Assembly (NCBI GenBank): GCA_951799445.1 | Contig: OX637292.1 | Span: 3,971,296-4,035,295, forward strand | DNA: 64,000 bases | Source of the DNA: Pseudisothecium myosuroides | Lineage: Eukaryota; Streptophyta; Bryopsida; Hypnales; Lembophyllaceae | Direction: 5' to 3' | Part shown: positions 22,380 to 34,958 of the stretch, piece after piece | How positions within the stretch are numbered: the stretch's first letter is position 1 | How the letters are laid out: each line of letters starts with the position of its first letter | The notes under the pieces: model-generated | Database searches by the model: none | Seen by the model: only the letters and a program-made list of their open reading frames with translations | What the model was told of the DNA's origin: nothing | Translations under genes and position numbers: made by a program

Positions 22380-23423
22380 AAGACTGGATCAGATGGTTAT
22401 GTAGAAGAAGAATTATCTATCAACGTGCAGTTGAATCTTCTATGCCTACCAAAACTTCACTCACTCTTGCTTGTTTCGAAATTCTTCTGTTTCCCTTCTG
22501 TAGAATGACTCTGAATGTTCTTTTGCCCACCTTGCTTTCAAACCTTTCTTATGACAGCTGACGTCAACAAAGGTATTCCTTCACCTCAGCAACCGACGTG
22601 AAAATTGAAATACGGTCTAGAGTGTAGAGCAGATTATCACAGAAGCTTGAAACCATTCAAGAATTATGGTATCCGTTCCATTACATCTGAGTCAAGTGTA
22701 ACTCTAGATAGTCTTGCAGTTTCCTTTTATTTGTATTTACGTACTGTGTATGTCTATATTCTATAATTTCAAAGATTACTTGAGTATGACATTTCCGACT
22801 CGCTTGGTCATCGATTTGGGTTTAACTATTTGAAGAATAGTGAATTTGCTTCTGCTCATTTCATTTGTTTGTCCTCGTCCTTTGGAGCTGGCTATTGACT
22901 TCTGTGCACTGTTCAGGGAATCTTTACCAACTCACACCATTTGTTCAAGCATACGAAAAGGAAACAATTGCAGCAATCAAATGCACAAATTTATTGTCAA
23001 TTGGTTGTAATCTGGATTCATGAAGATCTTACCAAAATCTAGTTTCCAAGCTATTACTATAACCAAATTTTCAATGAACTGTTGTATATGAAAATTCTAG
23101 TTCCAATTTTTAGACACTAATGTCAAGTGTGTCCATTCAGAAGAATCCACCTTTGTGATAGGCAAAGAAAAGTGTGGCTCTTTACAAGAAACTACTTCTT
23201 TTCTATTTGGGATAAGGCCTAACTATTTGGGACAAGGTCTAACCAATACAATTTATCTTTAGTAGGTGCTTTCTTTGAATGCTTGACACTAGAACCAACC
23301 TTCACTCAAAATGTATTGATCAAGACACAATCCAAAGACAAAAATAAGGGTTGTTCGTGAACATTAGAACAAAGAACATTGCAAAGGTTATTAGCTTGAT
23401 CAAATGCTACACCAATTGTGTTG
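22380..23423. other. 3' flank of the TIC62-like gene, no further gene seen
   Basis: The first few hundred bases are T-rich and probably contain the 3' UTR. No coding frame or element ends could be supported in the remainder. Confidence 0.4.
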
Positions 23424-23670
23424 GTAAGACACTCTGTTACACACCAAACTAATATTGAGTTGTGTTCGGTAACAATGGTAAGACACTGCTACACACCAAA
23501 CTAATATTGAGTTGTGTTTGGTAACAATGGTAAGACACTGCTACACACCAAACTAATATTGAGTTGTGTTTGGTAACAATGATAAGACACTACTACACAC
23601 CAAACTAATATTGAGTTGTGTTTGGTAACAATAATAAGACACTACCACACACCAAACTAATGTTGATTTG
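23424..23670. repeat. Minisatellite, unit 52-54 bp, nearly five copies
   Basis: Units start GTAAGACACT at 23,424, 23,478 and 23,530, with variant starts at 23,582 and 23,634. All contain ACACACCAAACTAATATTGA, and all but the last then read GTTGTGTTTGGTAACAAT. The middle copies differ by only one or two bases. Confidence 0.85.
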
Positions 23671-23959
23671 CTACCATTGTGAACATTTAAATGTCTTTAT
23701 GAACAAAAACTTGTTCATCTACAAGAATATAAGAATACTGAATTGCAACAATTGTAGGCTAAGATTATTAGTAAGATTATTAGAGATCTCTTTGCAGAAG
23801 CAACCAAAACATTGTATACCTACAAACATGGCTAAGAAGTGAACAACTAGTTTGGAGCACAACCAGTTCTGCATAGACAATGCATTAAGTCTACAACTTG
23901 GTGGTGCACACAACAAAACATAAGTGGTTGTGCATACACAATGCTCCCAACTCAAGATC

Positions 23960-24152
23960 CAACCTAACGAAAATGCTCTCATTTGTATTGTCATCCATCC
24001 ATCATATCTTTCTTTTTCATCTAAATCATTGAACATCTTCCTCATGAGCTTCCTATCTAACCAAAATGCTCTCATTTGTATTATCATCCTCCATAGTATC
24101 TTTATTTTTCATTTAGATCATTGAGCATCTTCCTTAAATGAGCTTCCTACTA
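23960..24152. repeat. Tandem duplication, unit about 95 bp
   Basis: AAAATGCTCTCATTTGTATT, then a run ending GAGCTTCCTA, occurs twice in a row (from about 23,971 and 24,062), with roughly ten percent difference. Confidence 0.7.
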
Positions 24153-24397
24153 AGCACGGATAATTGGGCAAGAGATTGTGTCAAATGTATATACCACTTC
24201 AAATCCAAAAACTTATAGACCAATCATTTATCATTTTTTAATTTAGAAGCAAATCACCTTATAACAACACATTTATTCTCATACACTTTTATTAGTGATA
24301 TGTATGCACTTTGACATTGATAGAAGATGTTGACTCTACATAAGATGGTTGAAAAGCCTTCAGTGTGCATGCAAAGTAAAAGCTAAACCTTGAATCT

Positions 24398-24503
24398 CAC
24401 TACAAGAAAAAGGGGTGTTTTAAATAGTGTCCTAGACATCACGTCTTTTAAATAACGTCTTTTAAGTAAGTTTTTAAGTAAAATTGTAGTCTCTCTTGTA
24501 GTG
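24398..24503. mobile_element. 106-bp deleted CACTA-type MITE
   Basis: Ends CACTACAAGAAAAAGGGG and CTCTCTTGTAGTG are flanked by the 3-bp duplication TCT (24,395-24,397; 24,504-24,506). It is an internally deleted relative of the 222-bp copies. Confidence 0.8.
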
Positions 24504-25799
24504 TCTGTTTTTTGATCCCTAAATGTCCAATCAACTATTTTATAATTCCTATCCAACTCCTGGGGTTGCCCAAATCCCTATTTTTTCACTCATGTAGTTT
24601 TTTAAGTTGTTTTTACAGCTAAAAAACTTTTGATTTGGACAAAAATTGTCTTACGTGATTTTTCACACTCAAACACTCTAAAACTAAGATGCTTATTGCA
24701 ACTTGTCTTAGGAGAGAAACCTAGCCAATCAAAGGCCATCACAAAAAAAAATTGCAAGTAGGGCTACAATCAAGGCAAGGGATTAATTGGTTGGTGCATA
24801 TAGTAAATGGGCATGGTCAAGTGAAATTTATATTTTCCTATTATACTTCACTTGATTGCAAGGCTTTGAAAATTGAGGTTCACATTTCATTCAATCCAAT
24901 TTCTCTATAGGTTTTTTTTTGACTATATGATTTTATTTATATAAGTAGTGTAGAAGAAACTATTAAAGAATTCATATTGTTAAAAGCAAGTTGTTCACAA
25001 CAAAGACAACTAGTTGAGTGCAATGTAGCACACAATCATAGAATAGTAAAAATTTCTACCAGAATTACAAGGTACTATAAAGTACAAGATATATTCCTAC
25101 AAATAAAGAATCACATTTGTTTTTTAATGAATCTTAAGTAGTTATGTAGTCTTGATCATCTTATCATTAGATCACTTAAATTATAAAAATTGAAGTGTTA
25201 ATATTATCTTTTTTATGTTCAATTTGCAACTTATTGAAGAAGATGCAAAAAAAGTCATAAGCACATCATTGTTCAAGGAATGAGTGGTTGTATTAGCAGC
25301 AATAGAATAGGTGGTGACAAAATAGAAAGGTTGTTGAAGGCTAAACCAATTGCTTAAGGAGAAAATATAGAATGGCTAGGAGTCATGGGTTGATTTTGAA
25401 AATTATGAAAAGAAACTTGACAATGAATTTTATCCTTTTAGATTTGTAAAAAGACCAATCCTCTTTTCTACTCAATTATCACATTTTGATGCCCATTTCT
25501 TGAAATTCATAATGTATTCTTACATCTCATGAGAGCTTTGTTTAATGAGTTATTAAACTTTATAAGAAAATCTGGAAAATTTAAGTTTTTCAATATATGC
25601 ACTAGAATTTGGACAATCATTGCCTTTATAATTTGTCAAAATCATGATCGCAAAACATACACCAATTGTGCATACAACTACTAGAATTAAACTAATTAGA
25701 GCTAAGAGTATACACATCATTGATTGGGTTTTTTGCTCGTTGTAATAATGGATGGATGTGGAATAGATGAGAATATATTTGTTTAGTCTTTGGATAGAA
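24504..25799. other. AT-rich intergenic DNA, nothing recognised
   Basis: No coding frame of note, no splice pattern and no clear element termini were found. Confidence 0.4.
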
Positions 25800-26988
25800 T
25801 TAACCCCTAAAGTTCCTTCACTATGTTTTCACCAAAAACGCTCCAAAAACGCCATTTCTAGTGCAAGTACCAAATTTTAGAAAAAAAAAAATTTTGGACA
25901 CATATAACCGTAGGATCTTATAGTATGCTAATTTTAGAAGATGTGGAAACAATTTCAAAATTTTCCAACATGCGGAATTCAAGATATTAGCATTTAAATT
26001 GGCAAAAATCTTTTTTTTGTCCTTACAAAAAAAAGGGCAATTGCACTTTACAAGGTCACATTTGTATGAAAAAAATGTCCCAAATGGTGGTGCTTCTTTG
26101 AATTCTTTTCCCTAAACAAATTGGATACATGCTTAAAAATTTCAAATCATTTGGAATTGTACAACATATAGAAACAAATAGTAAGTAGAAAGAAGTAGAG
26201 AATGATTTAAAATACAAAATTGTTAAGAATTTAATTATGGAATTGAAAAATGTCAATCCCAATAGTTGTTATGTTTTTATAAACAATCTACATCCTACGA
26301 TTTTATTTATTTTTTAAAATATTGAAAATGGAGTGAAATAAATGACTTCAAAGTTTATTTTAGAGTAGAAATTCTATAACTACCCACAAACAAAAACTTC
26401 TCATAACTTTTGACTCATTGATCAAAATGGAATGAATCAAAGCTTTCCACTTATATATAAATCTAATAAACCAATTCCAAATTTTTATTTCTAAAAAAAG
26501 TGATTTTTTTTAATCTGCCCAAACTGCCCGAGTTGAGAAACAAACAACATATTAGAATTATTCATAAAGTCCTCCCTAGTTTGGGCAGAACTTTTTCTGA
26601 AATTGAGAAAGCAACTATAGTTGAAGTGTCAAAATTTTTTGCAAGATACTTATGACACACAACCTCAAAAGTGGGGACCAAAATTTTTTAGGCACCATTT
26701 TGATGGAGTTTCATACCCACTTTTATTCCGACTTTTTTAACTCAACCGGCTTTTTCACAAAACTCACAGGTTTAAACCCCAGTTTAGGGTACTTTACAAA
26801 TAACTCTATTAGGCCATAACTTTTGACTCATATTTCCAAATGTCATGAAATTTAGTGTGTATGAAAGATATTCCTTGTCCCTACCTTCCATTATAATTTC
26901 AGCCTGAAATATGCAAATTTCTAGTCACAAATACTTGTCCAAAATTGCTATGTTGCTAAAAATAGAAGGTTGGTCCTTTAGAAGTTAA
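25800..26988. mobile_element. TTAA-bounded element (copy in opposite orientation to 57,726-58,656)
   Basis: The ends read TTAACCCCTAAAGTTCC and GGTCCTTTAGAAGTTAA. The interior aligns in reverse with 57,726-58,656 (GCTATGTTGCTAAAAATAG, ACCGTAGGATCTTATAGTA, GTTTAGGG landmarks). It has no transposase frame. TTAA at both borders and CCC-starting ends resemble piggyBac-type structure. Confidence 0.65.
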
Positions 26989-28061
26989 AGCCTACATCAA
27001 TTTTCATCCTTTTTATCTTTAGAGAATTACTTGATTGTGTTCAAAAAATGATATATTGGTTATTAGTATTTTAGTATAGAGACAACATAACCTTAGAATT
27101 TGAAAATCATCAAGAGTTGTGCATAGCAACACAAAGCCCTAGCTTATTACAAATCATTGCAAACTCTCAAAATTAGAGGGTTCCTACGTCTATTATGGGT
27201 TAAAACATTACTTCGATTTTGACATTTTTCTCTTTAGTCCCTTTTCCTATCCATTCCTCACCCTGTCTACCCCCTTCCCTTGGCCTCTTGCAATTAAGTC
27301 ATCCAGGGCATAGCTTCAACCGTGGTTCTTCATCCTAGTATTGATGCCTAATATTGTAAAGAGTTGAAAGCAGAAGAAACATGACAAAATCATAAATTAA
27401 AATGGTTATTTTAGAAAACATGTAAGTATGTTATTGAACTCAAAGAAAGAAAAAAATATACTTCTTCTATTCCAAAATGATCTTCCTATTGGCTTTAATT
27501 TTTTGTCTCAAAATGAGCTTCTTGTTGTACTTTGTGACATTGCAAATAAATTAGATTTGGCTTTTGATTGCTATTTTGGACCAACACAACAACTTCAAGT
27601 AGGAGTTCCCCATCCATCCATGCAATCATCAATTGAAAGAAAAATGAAATGACTAAAAGGGTCAAATCAACACTATTAATTCTTATTTTTTGCATTTCTT
27701 TGACTATCGCTCGATTAAAGGAGATGAAGCTCTGGGAGGCGGAATAGAGGTCCACACATGGTTTGGGGTCCATATTAACTACCCACAAAATGACAACCTC
27801 ACCAATGAGCCCAGAACTAGTATATGGAATTTAGTGCAACATGCTACATTTAAGACACACATGTATCAACTTTGGCTACCTTGAGAGTGAGTAGTATCAA
27901 AGAAAAAAAATAGAAAAGAAAGGATTTTGCAAGTTGTGAAGGATTATTGGGAGTACTTTAACACAAAATTGACTAAATAGATGCTAATTCCAATGTGGAG
28001 GAAGATGCAAATTGGCTATCAAATTTTATTATTTTTTGCAATTTTGGCTAAATTGTCTCTA
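26989..28061. other. AT-rich intergenic DNA, nothing recognised
   Basis: Contains short open frames without recognisable motifs. No element borders were found. Confidence 0.35.
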
Positions 28062-28141
28062 TTAACCCCTCACTACCTAAGGGGATGAAATACGTCCCCT
28101 TTTCAGTGTATTCTAAGATACTCCAAGCAGTGAGGGGTTAA
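28062..28141. mobile_element. 80-bp TTAA-bounded miniature element
   Basis: TTAACCCCTCACTACCTAAG at the left and AGCAGTGAGGGGTTAA at the right are imperfect inverses. It shares its first eight bases with the larger TTAA elements nearby. Confidence 0.55.
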
Positions 28142-28241
28142 AGGCCCTTTTTCACAATGCACTAGTAGTGCTAGGATTTTTTTAGTAGAAACTCAGCTAA
28201 TTTTAGCCAATTTAGGGATTGCTAGACCTCACACTCAATAA

Positions 28242-29114
28242 TTAACCCCTAAATGCCCAAGGCCGTTTTTTTAACTTCTTGGAATTTGCTCTAAATTGAA
28301 CAGAAAGTCTACATTTTGATAAGTTTTTTACAAAAATTCAATCATAATTATACAAATTCAAACTAGACATGTTAGAGATTACATGGAAAAAAAACTTTCA
28401 ACAATATCACTTATGGATTGAAAGATTATAATGTTCAATTATGAGGGTGTTAAAACTATAAAAGTGATTTGAAGTCTTTCAAGCCTCTTTTCATAAGTCA
28501 AATCTAAAATTGACGTCGCTAAAAAAATATGAGGTCACTACAAGAGAAAAGGGTGTTTTAAGTGAGTTTTAAAGTATAGTCCTAGACACATGATTTTAAG
28601 TAATGACCTTTAAGGAGATTTTTAGCAAAATTTTACTTTAAACACATGTGTTTTAAGTAAAATTTTGCTAAAAATCTCCTTAAAGGTCATTACTTAAAAT
28701 CATGTGTCTAGGACTATACTTAAAAACTCATTTAAAACACCCCTTTCTCTTATAGTGGGTTAAAGGGCATAACATGCATAACCTCAATCAATTTATGGCT
28801 TCTCAAAATCTACTCTACATATTTTTTTAAATAAATTTCTAATGTGATTTTTTCTCCAAGATCTAGTGTATATGAGGCACATTTCCAAGAGCCTTCAACA
28901 CTAGAAAATCAAGATTTGCAATGGACACCCTTGTACAAAATCTTGAATAGAAAAATCATAATCATTCATTTTCAAAATTGGATTTTTGATGCTAAAACTA
29001 GACTTCAAAAACAAATTTTTTTTAAATGCACACTACTAAAAATAATAAATTGGTAAGGTTTTATCTAACTTCAAAGTTTTTTCAACACCAAAGTTTGGTT
29101 GCTTGGGCATTTAA
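28242..29114. mobile_element. TTAA-bounded element hosting a nested CACTA MITE
   Basis: The left end is TTAACCCCTAAATGCCCAAG; the right end is CTTGGGCATTTAA. The 222-bp CACTA MITE at 28,536-28,757 sits inside, so it arrived later. No coding capacity is visible. Confidence 0.65.
28536..28757. mobile_element. 222-bp CACTA-type MITE (copy 2, nested)
   Basis: Starts CACTACAAGAGAAAAGGG and ends CCCTTTCTCTTATAGTG, with the 3-bp duplication GGT on both sides (28,533-28,535; 28,758-28,760). Same length as the copy at 8,097 and very similar throughout, with full-length palindromic structure. Confidence 0.85.
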
Positions 29115-29660
29115 CCTTGAAGCACTCCGACATCCAATTTCTGGACACGACAAGAGAAAGGGGTGTTTTAAGTGGGATTTTTAGTCAAAAAATGCATATT
29201 GAAAGGTCATGTACTTTAAATAAAATTTACTTAAAATCATATGTCTAAGACTTGCGTTATTGTACTATACTAAACGGTCAGAAGATGTCTTTTAAGGATA
29301 AGTGTGCATGACTTTTAAGTTCACTAAAAAGTCAGGTGAATTCCGTGATTTTCACTTCTTCCTGCATGTTGACACATGGCAAACTCTCCCATTTTGTGAT
29401 GCTATTTTGTAGCCACTTTGCAGTCAATTGCTTTAGGTCGACTTCCAGAGGTCAAGCATTACAAAATTGCCTCCAATCAAGCACATGTATGAATCCAACT
29501 TATGACCACAACAAAGGTAACACCACATCACAAGTTATCCATCCACAGCATCCAAGTCTCCAACTACAAGAAAGATGCACCAACTTGGTCTACAAGCTCT
29601 ATTTTGGAATGAATCAAAATCTAATCATGTTCATAATTAGATGTTTACATTACGTCTATG

Positions 29661-29758
29661 CATTAGAAGGGATTTGGGGCCAAGAAAGGGCCGTTTCAGG
29701 CCCGTTCCCCAATCTGTCCCCATGCTGTGAATAGTGGTATGGGCTGTCCGAAAAATAT

Positions 29759-29789
<31 letters not shown>

Positions 29790-29967
29790 TTACCAAATTT
29801 CATTTTAAGAATTTTTTTTTTTAAAAAAAAAAAAATCTGATGTGGCCGAGTCCCGACCACGTCACCCTGCTGCGGTGGCGCAGTTTCAGTAGTCAGGAAC
29901 TATTCAACACTTGTGGAGAACTCATGGGAACTCGTGGCCCTTTAGAGGGTCCAAATTCTCTCTAATG
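29661..29967. mobile_element. CATTAG-family MITE
   Basis: It runs from CATTAGAAGGGATTTGGGG to AATTCTCTCTAATG. It has a GC-rich head with GGGCCGTTTCAGG, a poly-A/T middle, GATGTGGCCGAG with an imperfect inverse GACCACGTC, and a tail containing GGAACTCGTGG. Confidence 0.7.
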
Positions 29968-30443
29968 AGTCCTCTTCTCCATAAAGCCTTTTTTTGCCAA
30001 AAGAAATCAAAGTGCTGAAACTGCTTCAAGCTAAATGCTAACGTCCAGCTGAGGTTTATCAGCCTACCCACACCTTTGTGCCTTGTAAAATGTATGACAC
30101 GGTTATTCTAATACCTCAGGATTTTCTTTGCAGATTTTCGAAGCAGTCTACATTCAAGAGCATCAATCTTGCAACAGTTTGTATACAAAAAAGAAACCAT
30201 GATTGCTGCATTGTACCTTAGATACAACATCTTGGACATGCTTTTCCACATGTAGTACTTCAAGAAAGCAATTCAGCAATAATATGGGCAACTCGGAAGG
30301 TGGTACCCTATAACCTAGTTGTTTCAAATGTCAGTAATTCATCAAAGTTGTCCTAAAATATACCAATACTGGTTAGGTCTTCTTAGAGAAGATTTCATGG
30401 CTCGGGATTTAAAGCATGCTTAATATCTTTTGAGTTGCACAAA

Positions 30444-30741
30444 CATTACAAAAAATTTCAGGCTTCGGAAAGGCCGCGAGTTTTGTACTGCTCACAACTA
30501 CCCTAGTGTATTTAGAGAGGAAATTCACTATTTTTTTATTTTTTAATGAAACCTGCTGATGTGGCACTACTTGTGCCACATCAGCGGCACGTCAGGTTTT
30601 CATACTTTTTTAATTTTTTTTAATTTTTTTAATTTTTTTAATTTTTTTTAAATTATTTTTTTATTTTCCTGTAATTGCACTGCGGGGCGCCGAAAATCAA
30701 ATCCTTAACGGCCCTCCACAAGGCTCAGATTTTTTCTAATG
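30444..30741. mobile_element. CATTAG-family MITE (diverged)
   Basis: Left end CATTACAAAAAATTTCAGG, right end CTCAGATTTTTTCTAATG. The interior has the palindrome GATGTGGCAC/GTGCCACATC and a TTTTTAATT-rich tract like other copies. Confidence 0.55.
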
Positions 30742-30797
30742 TTCAGAAATCCATACTTCACAAAGCTCTAATGTTCAATACTAGACGCAGACATTTT

Positions 30798-32408
30798 CAA
30801 GTAGCACACCCACTTTATCCAAGGAAGCGTCATTGATTAGTGGTCCTTGCACGAAATGAAATCTGTTACTACTCGACATCAAATATAGCACATCCAACTC
30901 AAGTGAAGCATCATGCCACCAAAATGTCTACAATCTTCAGAATTAATTGTTGTAAGATTTGAACCTAGGTTACCCCTACATTAAGTCCATTTCCAACTTG
31001 TAACCCTTGCACTGCCTTTGTAAAAGCTGTTGCAAACTCATCGTAGATGCCTCCAATCAAACACGTTGAGAGTGTCAAATACATGGAAGTGTATTTGAGA
31101 CCATCAGTTATTTGCTTCAAAAGCATTCCAAAAGCTCAACGAACTACAAAAATATGTCCCATCCCGAAATACTTACTCCTAGTAAATCCGTCACTTTAGG
31201 AATACACTCAAATACGGCGATTCCATAACGTCCACTCTTACCATTTTGCACAAGAATGTTTCTTCAGACATTTTCTCAAGTAAAAACGTCATATCGTTAA
31301 AACACTAAGAGCCAGGAAATCAAAATCGAGAAAACAATACACCTTGTCGTGCATCACATGCTCACTCAGTAAGTTTTCTACAAACAAGTGAACAAGTTGG
31401 AGAACTGAATACACATGAGTGCATCGAATGATCTGGAACACTCACAGAAAGGATGCCAGCTTGAAGCGCAAGTTGAGCTGCAGCTAGAGCAGTTGAAGGC
31501 GTAAGCTCTACTAGTTTCACAACCACAATGCAGCTTGCTACTACTGCTGGTGCCACCTGCAAATAACAGCCATCAACTCAACTCAAGCCTAAAATATGGA
31601 TGAACTGAAAGATGATCTTATCTCAAAGTTGCTGAATTAGACCATGCACACATTTACTTCATTTAAATAACTGGGCTGGATAACTAACCTTGTGGGTTAT
31701 CATTGCAAGTGGAAGGTTCTATGGTGTGATGGCACCTACAACTCCAACTGGCTACCAACCTCACACAGATTAGAATTGCGCCACTAGTCATAGTTTCCTC
31801 TCAAAGTCAGTCGTATGCTAATAGAGCTTCTCCGTTGCTAATAGCTCATATTTCTTCCGCTGAGTTGCAAAAGAACAAATTTTTCAAGGGCCTATGATTT
31901 TAAACGTCCAAAACCTTCAACTGCAAAAGTTCAACACAATTCAATAATAAAGTTGCTGCAAGTGGTAGGTTAGCCTCACTTGCTTCATGACCAACATGCA
32001 TTTCGTTGGAAATGGGGAGGGAATGATATCACCATACACTCGTTTCTCTTCTTTGGCATAGTACTGTACAAAGCCTGCACCATAGATAACATGCATTTTG
32101 ACATTTCAGTGACAAAACTCATTGAAAGCAATATCTATGGTCAATTAAATCATGGAAGTACACTACCCTACCATAAACTTGAAAAGAATACCGATTTTAA
32201 CCTGTACCATTAGACATGGCAGTATTTGATACCAAATAATCATCCTAGGAGCCTCAATTAAATTCACATGAGCACCGTGACTGCTCATCTAGCGTTGGTC
32301 TAGGTATTGCTTGCAAGTACCTCTCCCTTTGCCTCTGCAAGGGGTTTTCCATTCTCCAAGACCATAAGCTTTGCAAGGTCATCCTTGTTTGCCAAGATCA
32401 GATCGAAC
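30798..32408 (-). pseudogene. Succinate-semialdehyde dehydrogenase gene fragment (ALDH5-like), captured and broken
   Basis: The intact enzyme oxidises succinate semialdehyde to succinate in the GABA shunt. On the - strand, in order, I can read: NKDDLAKLMVLENGKPLAEAKG (about 32,408-32,321, followed by a GTACTT donor); YAKEEKRVYGDIIPSPFP (about 32,085-31,981); PVGVVGAITP, stop, NLPLAMITHK (31,752-31,690, with TGG changed to TAG at the normal Trp); VELTPSTALAAAQLALQAGI (31,557-31,445); IYDEFATAFTKAVQGLQVGN (about 31,052-30,970); QGPLINDASLDKVG (about 30,860-30,800). These match conserved blocks of plant SSADH in correct order and are separated by intron-sized gaps. The N-terminus, the exon with the catalytic Cys and the C-terminus were not found. 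Confidence 0.75.
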
Positions 32409-32600
32409 CTACTCATTCAAAGCACCAATTGGACAATAAAAAACCAGTAAAATGGCTATCAAATGGCTTTGTGTCTAAGTTATCAAGAAACAAAGACATG
32501 ATTTGTGCAATTGAACTAAAAACAACATAGCCAGGACCTTAAGGAGAAGGTATACCATTTTCACAGGAGGTTGCATCTGTCGAACGTAGTTCTCTTACTC

Positions 32601-32758
32601 CAAACTGCAATACATAATAGCAGAGGAGGGCTTTATAGGAGTGCAAACATTAATAATAGCGCCAGAATGTCACCACAAACAAACTGCAATACATAATAGC
32701 AGAGGAGGGCTGAAGAGGAGTGCAAACATTAATAATAGCGCCAGAATGTCACCACAAG
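32601..32758. repeat. Tandem duplication, unit 79 bp
   Basis: CAAACTGCAATACATAATAG starts each unit (32,601 and 32,680). The copies differ at only a few bases, so the duplication is recent compared with the surrounding pseudogenes. Confidence 0.85.
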
Positions 32759-32953
32759 CACTTGTGAATGAAGCACTCCTAAACGCTAATAGGAAACCCC
32801 TCTTCCATGGACAGGAATACAAAGATGATCTCTGATCACAAAAAGGCAGGTGGATCGTACCCTAAATTCTAGTGGTTGACATTGAAAATCCTCGAAATGT
32901 TTACATATACATAAGAAACCAAAAAATGGCATTATACAAGTTTGTAAAACTCA

Positions 32954-33382
<429 letters not shown>

Positions 33383-34012
33383 GGCGCCCAAGTGTGTTGT
33401 CGCCGATCAAATTCCCTCGTGTTCGAATTGCACCGCCACAGAAATGGCTCGAAATCAGAGGATGTGAAAGTGTAGTGTGTGAGAGGGAGGTCGAGAGGGA
33501 GGTCAAGAGGGAGAGGGAAGCCGTGCGAGGTAACTTTGGAGATGGCTAGCGATTGAGCACATAGCAAACAAAAGGATTTCGAAAAACGACGAAAAAGACA
33601 ACTAGTGAAGATGCGAGGGCTCAAGTAGCTAAACAAGGAAGCACCACAATTCAAAAATCATCTATTAAGTGATGTTTTTCATACACGTCCACTCTGAAGG
33701 GGAATAGTGCAGCTAACTGAAAAGCCAATGAGAAGCAAGTAGACTAGTGGAGTAGCAATTTAAAAAAAAAGAATGTTCAAGCACGCACAGAGTCATTTAG
33801 TTGCAAAATTACTGCCTCGAAGAACGTTCACAGACATGCAGTGGTTGACCAAAAATGCCGACTTTCCTTGCATCTGCTTGACCGATGAAGAGAAAGCTAC
33901 TAAATGTACTCTTTTCCACTTCCCAATGTGACCTTTCAAGAATGTAGGTGGATTTTCAGCAACTTCTTACTTAAATCTCCTATGTAAAACACCTACATCT
34001 CTTGTAGTGGGA

Positions 34013-34641
34013 CAATGAACAGAATGATATTCTTGTTTCTTTTTCAAACTACTTAAATGAAAGTCATTCTAATTTGTAGAGATACTTTATTAAGTTGTTG
34101 TCCTATCTAATGGTTGGATTTGGTGTTACTAGAGTACATATTTTTCTAAAATTACAAATGTGGAAGTATGTCAAGTAGTTGACCAAGCCAAAATTGCATT
34201 GACTCTAGTTTAAAATTGAATTTGTAAAAATGAGGTCATAGATTTTTAAAACACAAAATTTCACAAAATCTCCATATCAAGAGAACCTCATTTCAAATCC
34301 ATTCCAACAAAGTTTACTCAAAAAATAATAGTATTTTGTTTGTAATTGAATTTAGAAGGGATTTTGAAGTTTCCCTTTCAAAATTCTATAAAAAAAATAT
34401 TGGTGATAGCATTGGTGAATCTAACCGTATAAATGGAATCTGCAATTCATAATCTACAACTTTTATTTGTATATCAACTTCAAAATATTCTTCCAAATAG
34501 CACTTTATAATGATTTTCTCAGATGGAATCTACAATTCACAATCTACAACTTGTATTTGTATACCAACTCCAAAATATTCTTCCAAATAGATGATTTTTC
34601 TCAAATCATCAATTTTAGAGAAGACTTTGAACATATAGGGG
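34013..34641. repeat. AT-rich spacer with a 91-bp tandem duplication (34,432-34,590)
   Basis: ATGGAATCTACAATTCA, then CAAAATATTCTTCCAAATAG, occurs twice at 91-bp spacing (about 34,433-34,500 and 34,524-34,590). The rest shows nothing recognisable. Confidence 0.6.
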
Positions 34642-34908
34642 TTAACACCTGTGCGTCACATGGGACACTTTTTAAACGCTCAAGACCTTGATTCTCAGAA
34701 ACCCATGTTGATTAAACATTATAATCTTAAAATCCACACAATGGATCCTCTTGGAAATTGCTGATTTGCACACATTACTGAGTTGGCTGCAAATTGGAAC
34801 AGTGAAAAATTCCTTAACCAAGTGTTGTTAAAGTTATTCTATTAGCTCTGAGAAGGTGCAAGAAAGTTATTCACTTTTGTTATCCACTTTGTGACGCACA
34901 TGGGTTAA
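34642..34908. mobile_element. TTAA-bounded MITE, second family
   Basis: Left end TTAACACCTGTGCGTCACA, right end GTGACGCACATGGGTTAA: imperfect inverses ending in TTAA on both sides. The interior is non-coding. Confidence 0.6.
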
Positions 34909-34958
34909 AGATTAAATGTACCTTGAGTATTTAAGGGTTAAATGCAAGCATTTAAAGG

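Noticed and set aside
23424..23670. CRISPR-like array
   Set aside because: Units are contiguous without unique spacers and the genome is eukaryotic; it is a minisatellite.
29336..29734. 132-codon + frame at the left of the Pack-CACTA element
   Set aside because: No motif, crosses into a MITE, and runs opposite to the captured genes.
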